DNA of 33,170 nucleotides, taken from the NCBI GenBank assembly GCA_035525495.1, contig DATLED010000045.1:1-33170 (forward strand), read 5' to 3'. A model generated the notes under the pieces. It searched no databases. It was not told the DNA's origin and was given only the letters and a program-made list of their open reading frames with translations. Positions 14,199 to 22,009 of this stretch are shown one piece after another; the stretch's first letter is position 1, and the number at the start of each line of letters is the position of its first letter. A program made the position numbers and the translations under genes. The DNA comes from DATLED01 sp035525495 (lineage in GTDB: Bacteria; Actinomycetota; Acidimicrobiia; Acidimicrobiales; CADCTF01).

Positions 14199-15859
14199 CA
14201 GACCTCCATGACCACGGGGACGATCATCGGCTTGCGACGCGTCCTCTCGCTCACGAAGCTGCCCGCGGCTCGGCGGACGTGGCGTCGCAACGTCTCGAAG
14301 TCGGTCGCATCCGAGGCGAACGCCTCCTTCAACGAGTCCCGAACCTTCTCGGCGGCCTCCTCGAGCAGGTCCTCGGCCTCGGGCGCATAGACCCACCCGC
14401 GGGTGACGATCTCCGGACCGGTGACGATGGCGCGGTTCTGCACGTCGACGGTGACGATCACGACGACGACGCCTTCCTCCGCGAGCACGCGGCGGTCCCG
14501 TAGGACGCCTTGGCCGACGTCGCCGACGATCCCGTCGACGTAGAGGTAGCCCGCCGGGACGTTGCCCGCGAAGTCGATGCCCTTGTCGCTCAGCTCGATG
14601 ACGTCCCCGTCCTCGGCCAGCAGCACGTTCGAGACGGGTACGCCCATCTCCATGGCCAGGCGGGCGTGGTGGACCATGTGGCGGAACTCACCGTGCACCG
14701 GGATGAAGAACTCGGGCTTGGCGATCGAGAACAGCGTCCGCATCTCGCCCCGCTGCGCGTGGCCGCTCTCGTGGACGTCGGCGAGCCCCGAGTGGATGAC
14801 GTCGGCGCCGAGCCGGCAGAGCCCGTCGATCACGCGGCCGACCGACGACTCGTTGCCGGGAATGGCGTGGGAGCTGAGGATGACGACGTCGTCGGCCCCG
14901 ACCTTCAGCCACCGGTTCTCGCCGGCCGCCATCAACGCGAGGGCCGACATCGGCTCGCCCTGCGATCCCGTCGAGATCACGCACACCTTGGCGGGATCGA
15001 GGTCGGCGACCTTCTCGATGTCGACGAGGTCGGCGTCGGCCACGTCGAGCAGTCCCATCGACCGCGCCAGCGCGAGATTCTTCTGCATCGACCGCCCGAG
15101 GGTGGCGACCGTGCGGCCGTTGACGGTGGCGGCGTCGATGATCTGCTGGATGCGGTGGAGGTGGCTGGCGAAGCAGGCGACGATGACGCGCTTGCCCTCA
15201 GCCCTGCGCATCAGGTCGCGCAGCACCTTGCCCACGGCCCGTTCGCTGACGGTGTAACCCTCCTCCTCGGCGTTGGTGGAGTCGCCGAGCAGCAGGCGGA
15301 TGCCGGATTCCGTCGCGATCGAGCCGAGGCGGGCCAGGTCGGTCGTGCGTCCGTCGACCGGCGTGAGGTCGAGCTTCCAGTCACCCGTGTGGTACACGAC
15401 GCCCTGGGGCGTGTGAAATGCGATGGCGAAGGCGTGCGGCACCGAGTGGGTGACGGGGATGAACTCGACGTCGAACGGGCCGATCCTGCGGCGCTCGTTG
15501 TCGGCGACGGCGATGAGCTCGGTCCGGTCGAGCAGCCCGCCCTCCTCGATGCGGCTCCGCGCCAGGCCGAGGGTCAGCGCCGAACCGAAGATCGGGAACG
15601 ACAGGTCGCGCAGGAGATACGAGAGCGCGCCGACGTGGTCCTCGTGGCCGTGGGTGAGAACGCAACCCTCGATGCGATCCGCGTTCTCGCGCAGGAACGT
15701 GAAGTCGGGGAGGACGAGGTCGACGCCAGGCATCGTCTCCTCCGGGAACATGAGTCCGCAGTCGATGAGCAACAACCGCCCCTCGACCTCGAGGACGGCG
15801 CAGTTGCGACCGATCTCGCCGAGGCCTCCCAGGAACGTGACGCGGACCGGCTCAGGCAC
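14198..15859 (-). CDS. rnj: Ribonuclease J
   Basis: Metallo-beta-lactamase/beta-CASP exo- and endoribonuclease of 553 residues, active in rRNA maturation and mRNA decay in the cytoplasm. The zinc motif HGHEDH is at residues 70-75 and the second histidine region is FIPVTHSVPHAFA. The DWKLDLTPVDG metal Asp follows, then the beta-CASP parts GDSTNAE and FIPVHGEFRHMVHHA, and the RNase J C-terminal dimerisation domain. GTG at 15857-15859 directly abuts the dapA stop (TGA-GTG). The dapA-rnj pair is conserved in actinobacteria. Together with PNPase at the right edge, the window holds two major RNA-decay enzymes. Confidence 0.97.
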   Translation of the reverse strand: MPEPVRVTFLGGLGEIGRNCAVLEVEGRLLLIDCGLMFPEETMPGVDLVLPDFTFLRENADRIEGCVLTHGHEDHVGALSYLLRDLSFPIFGSALTLGLARSRIEEGGLLDRTELIAVADNERRRIGPFDVEFIPVTHSVPHAFAIAFHTPQGVVYHTGDWKLDLTPVDGRTTDLARLGSIATESGIRLLLGDSTNAEEEGYTVSERAVGKVLRDLMRRAEGKRVIVACFASHLHRIQQIIDAATVNGRTVATLGRSMQKNLALARSMGLLDVADADLVDIEKVADLDPAKVCVISTGSQGEPMSALALMAAGENRWLKVGADDVVILSSHAIPGNESSVGRVIDGLCRLGADVIHSGLADVHESGHAQRGEMRTLFSIAKPEFFIPVHGEFRHMVHHARLAMEMGVPVSNVLLAEDGDVIELSDKGIDFAGNVPAGYLYVDGIVGDVGQGVLRDRRVLAEEGVVVVIVTVDVQNRAIVTGPEIVTRGWVYAPEAEDLLEEAAEKVRDSLKEAFASDATDFETLRRHVRRAAGSFVSERTRRKPMIVPVVMEV

Positions 15860-16777
15860 TCACTGCCGCCCACCCCCGGCACCCTGCCCGGCGAGACCGA
15901 GCGCCGAGATCAGGGCACGGGCCCGTTCGCCGAGGTGGGCCTCGGGCGGTTCGACGTGCGGGAGCCGGACCTGCCCGGCGGGGAGCCCGAGCTCGCGGAG
16001 CATCGCCTTCGCGGGGACCGGGTTCGGCGTCTCGTCGTTCGTCTGGAAGGCGACCGCGTCGAGCAGCTCGGCGTTGATCGCCTGAGCGCGGACGACGTCG
16101 CCCCTGCGGAAGGCGCTGATCATCTCGGCGATCTGCGCACCCACCCAGTGGCCCGCGACGCTGACAGCGCCGACGGCCCCGACGGCGAGAAGCGGAAGGG
16201 TCAGCACGTCGTCCCCGCTGTAGAGCTCGAACTCGTCGGGCGTGGCGGCGATGAGACGGGCTGCAGCGACGACGTCGTTCCCAGCGTCCTTCACGGCGAC
16301 GATGTTGTCGACCTCGGTGGCCAGCCGGAACAGGACGTCGTGACCGATCTTGCGGCCCGATCGGATCGGGATGTCGTAGACCATCACGGGAAGCGAGGTC
16401 GCGCCGGCGACGGCCCGCATGTGGGCCTCGATGCCCGCCTGCGAGGGGCGGTTGTAATAGGGACAGACGGCGAGGATGCCGGCGGCGCCGCACGCCTCGG
16501 CCGCCTTCGTCAGCTCGATGGAGTGCGCGGTGTCGTAGGTGCCACTACCGGCGATGATCGGGACGGTGACCGCCTCGGACACGCTGCGCCACAGGTCGAC
16601 CTTCTCGTCGTCGGTGAGGGTTGGGCTTTCCCCCGTCGTGCCCGCGAGCACGAGGCCGTCGTTGCCGTTGGCGACGAGATGCTTCGCGAGGGTGACCGCG
16701 CCGTCGACGTCGAGCCGCCCTTCGTTGTCGAAGGGCGTGATCATCGCCGTGAGCATCGGGCCGAACCGTGCCGTCAT
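15860..16777 (-). CDS. dapA: 4-hydroxy-tetrahydrodipicolinate synthase
   Basis: Condenses pyruvate with aspartate semialdehyde in lysine/diaminopimelate synthesis. The TIM-barrel protein has 305 residues. The Schiff-base Lys is K163 (NIVAVKDAGND), the catalytic Tyr is Y134 (VMVYDIP), and the substrate loop is T47-T48 in AGTTGES with Y108 in CPYYNRPSQ. The C-terminal segment after NPVPAKAMLRELGL is normal. ATG at 16775-16777 abuts the TAG of the upstream winged-helix gene, and the stop abuts the rnj start, so all three are one transcription and translation unit. dapB lies 13 kb away on the same strand, separated by the accessory block. Confidence 0.96.
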   Translation of the reverse strand: MTARFGPMLTAMITPFDNEGRLDVDGAVTLAKHLVANGNDGLVLAGTTGESPTLTDDEKVDLWRSVSEAVTVPIIAGSGTYDTAHSIELTKAAEACGAAGILAVCPYYNRPSQAGIEAHMRAVAGATSLPVMVYDIPIRSGRKIGHDVLFRLATEVDNIVAVKDAGNDVVAAARLIAATPDEFELYSGDDVLTLPLLAVGAVGAVSVAGHWVGAQIAEMISAFRRGDVVRAQAINAELLDAVAFQTNDETPNPVPAKAMLRELGLPAGQVRLPHVEPPEAHLGERARALISALGLAGQGAGGGRQ

Positions 16778-17401
16778 CTACGCGCTGCCTTCCTTGGATC
16801 GCTCGATCCCCAGGGTGACCAGGAGGTCTTCGTGGAGCTCGAACCAGATCGTGTGGTACGAGTCGATCATGGGCTTCGCGAACCAATCGCGCTCGCCATT
16901 TCTCACCTTGGCGAGGGCGCCGCGGAACCTCGGGCCATATTCGCCGAAGCGCTCGAGGGCGTCGCCGAGGTCGTCGGTGACGGGTTGGATCTCGTCGTCG
17001 ACGTGGGCGAGGCGGGCGACGATCTCGGTGTCATAGGTGGCGTCCTCGTGGTCGTTGAGGGCGCCGTTGCGGAGCTGCCAGTCGGTGCAGACGCCGAGGA
17101 GCGCGCTGTTCAGCTCGAGGAAACGCCGGTAGCCGTCCTCGACGACGTCGCGTGTGCCGCTGACTTCGAGCTCGTCGCGGATGAGCTCGGCGTGGCGGGC
17201 GCGGCCGTCGGACGTGAGCGCCCACCCACTGATCCGACCGTCTCGGCGAGTCGCCTGGCCGTCAGCCGAGGCGGCGTCGAGGTGCTTGGACGCCTCCGCT
17301 TCGTCGAGCCCGGTCAGCGCGGCCACCACTCCCGTTTCTGCGAACCCCTTGAGGCGCAACGCGTGCAGGACCAGGAAGCCAGGGTCAGACGACGCAGCCA
17401 C
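16778..17401 (-). CDS. Winged-helix (MarR-like) regulator-type protein
   Basis: Protein of 207 residues. The first 75 residues look like a winged-helix DNA-binding domain: LVLHALRLKGFAETGVVAALTGLDEAEASKHLDAASADGQ is the helix-turn-helix pair, and RRDGRISGWALTSDGRARH the wing. The remaining part (ELNSALLGVCTDWQL, DEIQPVTDDLGDALERFGEY, AKPMIDSYHTIWFELHEDLL) is helical and may be a dimerisation or ligand domain. Similar wHTH segments occur in actinobacterial proteins linked to PEP-utilising enzymes. GTG at 17399-17401 has no Shine-Dalgarno but a TAACGT box 6 nt upstream. It heads the dapA-rnj-SDR unit and could control it; this is inferred from position only. Confidence 0.7.
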   Translation of the reverse strand: MAASSDPGFLVLHALRLKGFAETGVVAALTGLDEAEASKHLDAASADGQATRRDGRISGWALTSDGRARHAELIRDELEVSGTRDVVEDGYRRFLELNSALLGVCTDWQLRNGALNDHEDATYDTEIVARLAHVDDEIQPVTDDLGDALERFGEYGPRFRGALAKVRNGERDWFAKPMIDSYHTIWFELHEDLLVTLGIERSKEGSA

Positions 17402-17407
17402 GTCACG

Positions 17408-17413
17408 ACGTTA
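17408..17413 (-). promoter_or_regulatory. Candidate -10 box for leaderless wHTH-dapA-rnj unit
   Basis: TAACGT (TANNNT) ends 6 nt before the GTG at 17399-17401 in the 42-bp divergent gap. No Shine-Dalgarno is present. Confidence 0.45.
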
Positions 17414-17443
17414 GTGGTCATCCCGGGTAAGGCTTGCCATGCC

Positions 17444-17635
17444 ATGCCCGAGACCCCGTCGCCGACGAACCCGCCATTGGCCGTCCGGCCGTTCGATGTG
17501 TACGACTGCGAGGGATGTGGCCAGCGGTTGCGCTTCGATGCGCGGGGCTTCGTCCCGCCGTCGCAGCTCGAGGCGTGTCGGGCGGTGTGCGACTGGTCGC
17601 TCGTCGAGCGCGATGGCCGCTCCAGGCGGCGATGA
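17444..17635 (+). CDS. Small Cys-rich (zinc-ribbon-like) protein
   Basis: Protein of 63 residues with the centre VYDCEGCGQRLRFDARGF and the end LEACRAVCDWSLVERDG. The C-x2-C pair followed about 20 residues later by C-x3-C could bind one zinc, and Arg/Asp-rich flanks suggest a nucleic-acid or protein-binding tag. ATG at 17444-17446 was chosen because it is the last one before the Cys pair. AAGG lies 12 nt upstream, further than ideal. Its TGA (17633-17635) overlaps the ATG of the aminotransferase as ATGA, so the two are translationally coupled. An out-of-frame ATG at 17439 gives a low-complexity shadow protein and was rejected. Family unknown. Confidence 0.6.
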   Translation: MPETPSPTNPPLAVRPFDVYDCEGCGQRLRFDARGFVPPSQLEACRAVCDWSLVERDGRSRRR

Positions 17636-18792
17636 TGACGGACCGAGCCCCCGACCTGCGGCGGCGGTTCCCCGGGGTGCGCGCCGGTGTCGCCCGCTTC
17701 GACGGGCCGGCGGGCACGCTGATGGTGGACACGGCCATCGAGGCGACGCGCGACCATCTGGCGAGCGGTGACTCGGCGAACCTCGGTGGCCCGTTCGTGG
17801 CCAGCGTGCGCACCGGCGAGCTCGTCGACCGCGCAAGGACGACGGTGGCGACCCTGCTCGGGGCCGATCCCGCCGGCGTCGTCTTCGGGGCCAACATGAC
17901 GACGCTCACGTTCGCGTTCACCCGCGCGATCGCCCGCGACCTCGGCCCGGGCGACGAGATCGTCTGCACCACCCTCGACCACGACGCCAACGTCACGCCG
18001 TGGGTCATGGCCGCGAAGGACCGGGGCGCGACGATCGTCTTCGCCGGCGTCGACGCGGCGACGGGGCGCCTCCCGACCGAGGCGGTCACGGACAAGCTCT
18101 CGACCAGGACGCGGTGGGTCGCCGTCACCGGCGCGTCGAACCTCCTCGGCACCATCCCCGACGTCACCGCCATCACGACCGCGGCCCACGACGCCGGCGC
18201 ACGCGTGTTCGTGGACGCCGTGCACCTGACGCCACATCGCCGGGTCGACGTCTCGGTCATCGGTTGTGACGTGCTCGCGACCTCGCCGTACAAGTGGTAC
18301 GGACCGCACGCCGGGATCCTCGCGATCGACCCGCAGCTGTTGGCAACACTCACGCCGTACAAGGTCCGCCCGGCCGGCGACGACGGACCCCGACGCCTCG
18401 AGACGGGGACGCCGAGCTTCGAGGCGATCGCCGGCATCGACGCCGCCGCGCAGTTCCTCCTCGACACCGGCATGGACGCGATCGGCGCGGCCGAGTCGGC
18501 GATCTTCACGACGTTGCTCGACGGTTTGCAGGCGCTCCCTCGCGTCCGCATCCACGGTCCGGCCGATGGGACCGACCGGACACCGACCGTCCTGTTCAGC
18601 CTTGACGGCATCTCGTCCACCGACGTCGCCGGCCACCTGGCCCAGCAGAGCGTGGCCGTGTGGGCGGGTCACTCCTACGCCGTCGAGGTCGCCGAGGCGA
18701 TGCACCTCGACGGCGTCCGGGCCGGAGTCGTCGCGTATGTGAACGAGGAAGACGTGTTCCAGCTGCTCACGGCGCTGACCGCGCTCTCCTGA
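17632..18792 (+). CDS. Cysteine desulfurase-like PLP aminotransferase (VC1184/TIGR01976-type)
   Basis: Fold-type I class V aminotransferase of 386 residues. PLP Lys is K221 in ATSPYKWYGPHAG, preceded by the aspartate strand ARVFVDAVHLTPH that holds the pyridine nitrogen. The RRLETGTPSFEAIAGI segment and the opening RRFPGVRAGVARFDGPAGT are typical of the VC1184-like group called cysteine desulfurase-like. The loop that holds the sulfur-carrying Cys in true IscS/NifS is VAVWAGHSYAVEV here and has no Cys, so persulfide formation is unlikely. A C-S lyase, selenocysteine-lyase-like or transaminase role is possible. The start ATG overlaps the small Cys protein stop, and a second ATG follows at once. 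The next gene starts 20 nt after the stop, so all three plus-strand genes are probably one operon. Confidence 0.88.
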   Translation: MMTDRAPDLRRRFPGVRAGVARFDGPAGTLMVDTAIEATRDHLASGDSANLGGPFVASVRTGELVDRARTTVATLLGADPAGVVFGANMTTLTFAFTRAIARDLGPGDEIVCTTLDHDANVTPWVMAAKDRGATIVFAGVDAATGRLPTEAVTDKLSTRTRWVAVTGASNLLGTIPDVTAITTAAHDAGARVFVDAVHLTPHRRVDVSVIGCDVLATSPYKWYGPHAGILAIDPQLLATLTPYKVRPAGDDGPRRLETGTPSFEAIAGIDAAAQFLLDTGMDAIGAAESAIFTTLLDGLQALPRVRIHGPADGTDRTPTVLFSLDGISSTDVAGHLAQQSVAVWAGHSYAVEVAEAMHLDGVRAGVVAYVNEEDVFQLLTALTALS

Positions 18793-18812
18793 CGAACTGG
18801 CACAATCTGGGC

Positions 18813-21800
18813 ATGCCGGACGGCGGGGGGATCGTGGCGTTGCTGTTCACGGACCTCGTCGGGTCGACGTCGATGTACGACCGCCTCGGCGACGAACGGG
18901 CCGAAGAGCTGCGGCGGGGACACTTCGCCGAGCTCAGGCACGCGCTCGAGGCCCACGGCGGCCAGGAGGTCAAGAACCTCGGTGACGGCTTGATGGTGGC
19001 CTTCGGGAGCGCCCTCGCCGCTGCGGAAGCCGCGGTCGCCATGCAGCGGGCGGCGTCGGCCGGCGGGCCCGGGCCGGAGGACCGGCTCGCGGTCCGCGTG
19101 GGGATCCACGCGGGCGAACCCACCGTCGACGGAGACGACTACTTCGGTGTCTCGGTCAACATCGCCCGCCGGCTCTGCGATGTGGCCGCACCGGGCCAGA
19201 TCCTCGCCTCGGATCTCATCCACGCCCTCGTCTCGCCGCGACGCCGCACCGGCCTCCGTTCGGTCGGCGCACTGTCCCTGAAGGGCATCGAGGAGCCCGT
19301 GGTCGCCTACGAGGTGGAGTGGTCGGCGCCTCCGGTCAAGGCGGAGCCCGCCGTCCTGGCGGTCGCCGGCGACGCCCCGTTCGTCGGGCGCCACGCGGAG
19401 CTCGAGCGGCTGGTGCTGCTGTGGAAGCGGGCCGTCGAAGGTGCACCGGCGGTCGCCCTCGTGTCCGGCGAGCCCGGCATCGGCAAGACGAGGCTCGTCC
19501 AGGAGCTGGGACGCCGCGCCACCGAGGGACCGTGCATCCTGCTCGCCGGGCGGAGCGACGCCGAGCTGACGATCCCCCTCGAGCTGTTCGCCGAGGCGGT
19601 GCGCGAAGCGGCCGTCACCTGGCCCGCCGCCCTCCTCACCGCGCTCTCGGATCCCGCCCTCGAGCCGCTGCAACGAAGCGGCGAAGCGGGGGCGTCGCTC
19701 CCTGACACCGAACGAGCGACGCTGTTCGAAGGCATGACGCGATTGCTGGCGACGGCCGAGAGCACGGCTCCCGTCCTGCTGGTGCTCGACGACCTGCACT
19801 GGGCCGACGAGGCATCGTTGCTCCTGCTGCGGCACGTGCTGCGCGCCGGTCACCGTCGGCTGATGGTGGTCGTGACGTACCGCGACACCGAGCTGTCGAG
19901 GACGCACCCGTTGGCGTCCCTGATCGCCGACCTGCGGCGCGAGCGCGGTGTCGAACGCATCGCCCTCCACGGGCTCGGCGTCGGGAGCATCGAGGCGCTG
20001 CTCGGAGGGCCCGAGGCCTCGAACGCCATCGCTGAGCTCGCCGACCGCATCGCCGAGGAGACGGAAGGGAACGCGTTCTTCGTCACCGAGGTCATCCGCA
20101 ACCTCGTCGAGCTGGGCTACCTGGCCGAGGGAGACGACGGATGGGAGGTCGTCCGCCCCCTCGACGACGTCGACGTCCCGCAGGGGATTCGGGAAGTGGT
20201 CGGCCGCCGGCTCACGCGGCTGTCGCCTGCGTGCAACGACATGCTGGCGGTCGCCGCCGTCGTCGGACGTCAGTTCTCCGCGGCCGTGGTCGCCGCGGTG
20301 GCCGGTCTTCCATTCGAAGAAGCCCTCGACGCCATCGACGAGGCGCTCGAAGCCCACGTCGTCACCGAGGACCGCACGACACCCGGAGCGTTCGTCTTCG
20401 GCCACGCACTCGTCCGAGAGACGCTGTACGCGGAGCTCACCACGATTCGGCGGCTCCGGCTGCACCTCAAGGTCGGCGAATCCCTGCGCGCTGCCGGCGC
20501 TCCCCTCCTCGAGATCGCGCACCACCTGCTGGAAGCTGGGCCGGCGGGTCCGGTGCGGGACGCGGGAGAAGCCGCCGTTGTGGCTGCGAAGGACGCTCGG
20601 TTCCGGTTGGCCGCCTTCGAGGACGCGGCCGCTCTCAGCCGCCGGGCGCTGGCCCTGCTCACCGATGAGGAGCCCGACCTCCGCTGCGACCTGCTCACGA
20701 TCCTCGGCGAAGTGTTGCTCTGCGTGGGAGATGCGGCGGGAAGGGCCGCTCTCGACGAGGCCGTCGACATCGGCCGCAGCCTGGGAGACCCGTTCCGGAT
20801 CGAAAGAGCGTTGACGTTCGCCATCCGCGCCGGAATGTCGGCGGCGGAGACCGCCCGCTATGTGGAGGCCACCCAGGAGGCACTTCAACTTCTCCCCGAG
20901 GATGCCATCGACGCCCGCTCGCGACTGCGGGCGGTGCTGGCCCTCGGCCGATTGGTCGATCCGTCCGAGCTCCCCGGCGTCCTCGCCGACGCGATCGCGA
21001 CGGGGGATCGTGAGGCGGTGGGTTACGCGACGCTCGCGTTGGCCGACGCCCAGCTCATCGCCAATGATCCGAGCGCGGCCCGGTCGACGTTGGACCAGAC
21101 CATCGCCCTGATGCAGGGCAGTTTCGACGAAGCCACCCTCGTGTACGACGAGCGCTACTTCGAGATCGCCCTGGTCCTCGGGGACCGCTCTGGCGCCGAG
21201 CACGTGGCCGACCGCATACGCGAAGGCAGCCAGCGTCTCCACCTCCCGACGTGGGACGACACGACGATGCGTGCCTCCTTGGCGGTGATCGATGGCCGGC
21301 TGGACGACGCGGAGACCCACCTGCAGTCGGTGTACGCGCGGCGCGAGTCGGCCGACTTCGCGGGCCCCCTGCTCGCGACCCTCGCCCTCGAACGCGACCA
21401 GTGCGCGTCGTTCCTCCCTTTCCTGGAGGGACAAGTCGGCGAGACCGGTGACGCCGGTTGGAACGCAGCCATGGCCCTGTTCCTCTCGGAGTCCGGTCGA
21501 CGCGACGAGGCGCGGCCCAAGTTGCGGGCGGCCCTCGAGGGGCTCACGCCCAACGTCGGCTGGCCGCTGACGATCGGGGTGCTGTCCGAGGCCGCATCGG
21601 ATCTGGAGGACACCGACGTCGCCGCCGAGGCACGCGTGTACCTCGAGCCGCTCAGGGGCCTGACCTTGACTGCCGTGAACGTCTGCCTCGGAGCGGTCGA
21701 GCGATTTCTCGGCCGGTGCGCGCTCACGGCCGGCGACATCGAGGAGGCCGCCGTCCTGTTGGAGGATGCCCTGGCCAGAAACCGTGCCCTCGGCGCGACG

Positions 21801-21986
21801 TTGTGGGTCGCGCATGTCGAGGTGGACCTGGCGATGGCGCTCCGAAGCCGCGGAGGATCAGGGGACGGCGACCGGGCCGATGACCTTCTTGCCTCGGCGG
21901 CGTCGACGGCCGAGCGGCTCGGCCTCCCGCGGGTGGCGCGGCGCGCCGGAGCCGCCCACGGGGGGCGGCTCCGGGCCTTCGACTGA
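18813..21986 (+). CDS. Class III adenylate cyclase - AAA/STAND ATPase - TPR-like fusion protein
   Basis: Protein of 1057 residues. Residues 8-180 are a class III cyclase catalytic domain with all key residues: metal Asp D14 (LLFTDLVGST) and D58 (KNLGDG), adenine-selecting Lys K54 and Asp D109, and the transition-state pair N116 and R120 (GVSVNIARRL). This predicts real cAMP synthesis. An AAA_16-type ATPase follows: Walker A GEPGIGKT (219-226) and Walker B LLVLDDLHW (D326, D327). From about residue 500 the protein is alpha-helical, TPR-like repeats to the end. There is no C-terminal LuxR HTH, unlike related MalT-type regulators. Start ATG 18813-18815 matches other family members. Such cyclase-ATPase fusions are common in actinobacteria; input signals are unknown. 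Confidence 0.9.
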   Translation: MPDGGGIVALLFTDLVGSTSMYDRLGDERAEELRRGHFAELRHALEAHGGQEVKNLGDGLMVAFGSALAAAEAAVAMQRAASAGGPGPEDRLAVRVGIHAGEPTVDGDDYFGVSVNIARRLCDVAAPGQILASDLIHALVSPRRRTGLRSVGALSLKGIEEPVVAYEVEWSAPPVKAEPAVLAVAGDAPFVGRHAELERLVLLWKRAVEGAPAVALVSGEPGIGKTRLVQELGRRATEGPCILLAGRSDAELTIPLELFAEAVREAAVTWPAALLTALSDPALEPLQRSGEAGASLPDTERATLFEGMTRLLATAESTAPVLLVLDDLHWADEASLLLLRHVLRAGHRRLMVVVTYRDTELSRTHPLASLIADLRRERGVERIALHGLGVGSIEALLGGPEASNAIAELADRIAEETEGNAFFVTEVIRNLVELGYLAEGDDGWEVVRPLDDVDVPQGIREVVGRRLTRLSPACNDMLAVAAVVGRQFSAAVVAAVAGLPFEEALDAIDEALEAHVVTEDRTTPGAFVFGHALVRETLYAELTTIRRLRLHLKVGESLRAAGAPLLEIAHHLLEAGPAGPVRDAGEAAVVAAKDARFRLAAFEDAAALSRRALALLTDEEPDLRCDLLTILGEVLLCVGDAAGRAALDEAVDIGRSLGDPFRIERALTFAIRAGMSAAETARYVEATQEALQLLPEDAIDARSRLRAVLALGRLVDPSELPGVLADAIATGDREAVGYATLALADAQLIANDPSAARSTLDQTIALMQGSFDEATLVYDERYFEIALVLGDRSGAEHVADRIREGSQRLHLPTWDDTTMRASLAVIDGRLDDAETHLQSVYARRESADFAGPLLATLALERDQCASFLPFLEGQVGETGDAGWNAAMALFLSESGRRDEARPKLRAALEGLTPNVGWPLTIGVLSEAASDLEDTDVAAEARVYLEPLRGLTLTAVNVCLGAVERFLGRCALTAGDIEEAAVLLEDALARNRALGATLWVAHVEVDLAMALRSRGGSGDGDRADDLLASAASTAERLGLPRVARRAGAAHGGRLRAFD

Positions 21987-22009
21987 ACCACTGGGGGGAG
22001 GGGGTTCAG
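21983..22009. terminator. Hairpin between convergent genes, stop codons in its arms
   Basis: CTGAACC (21983-21989) pairs with GGTTCAG (22003-22009) around a 13-nt G-rich loop. The cyclase TGA (21984-21986) and the complement of the diiron-gene TGA (22006-22008) lie in the two arms, so one hairpin could serve both strands. It is short and has no T-run. Confidence 0.4.

Noticed and set aside
14510..17635. Plus-strand open frame of about 1040 codons over rnj, dapA and the wHTH gene
   Set aside because: It is antisense to three well-identified genes, its product is Arg/His/Asp-rich with no domain, and such long shadow frames are common in GC-rich DNA. Only its last 63 codons (17444-17635) are kept.
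17439..17771. Plus-strand frame starting at ATG 17439 with AAGG 6 nt upstream
   Set aside because: The product is Arg/Pro-rich low complexity that overlaps two better genes; this is a shadow frame.
18801..18817. TGGCAC-N5-GGGC before the cyclase start, resembling a sigma-54 promoter
   Set aside because: The GC element is poor and actinobacteria generally lack sigma-54; the position is directly at the start codon.
18675..21815. Minus-strand open frame of about 1046 codons over the cyclase gene
   Set aside because: It is antisense to a protein with intact catalytic motifs and has shadow-type composition and no recognisable domain.
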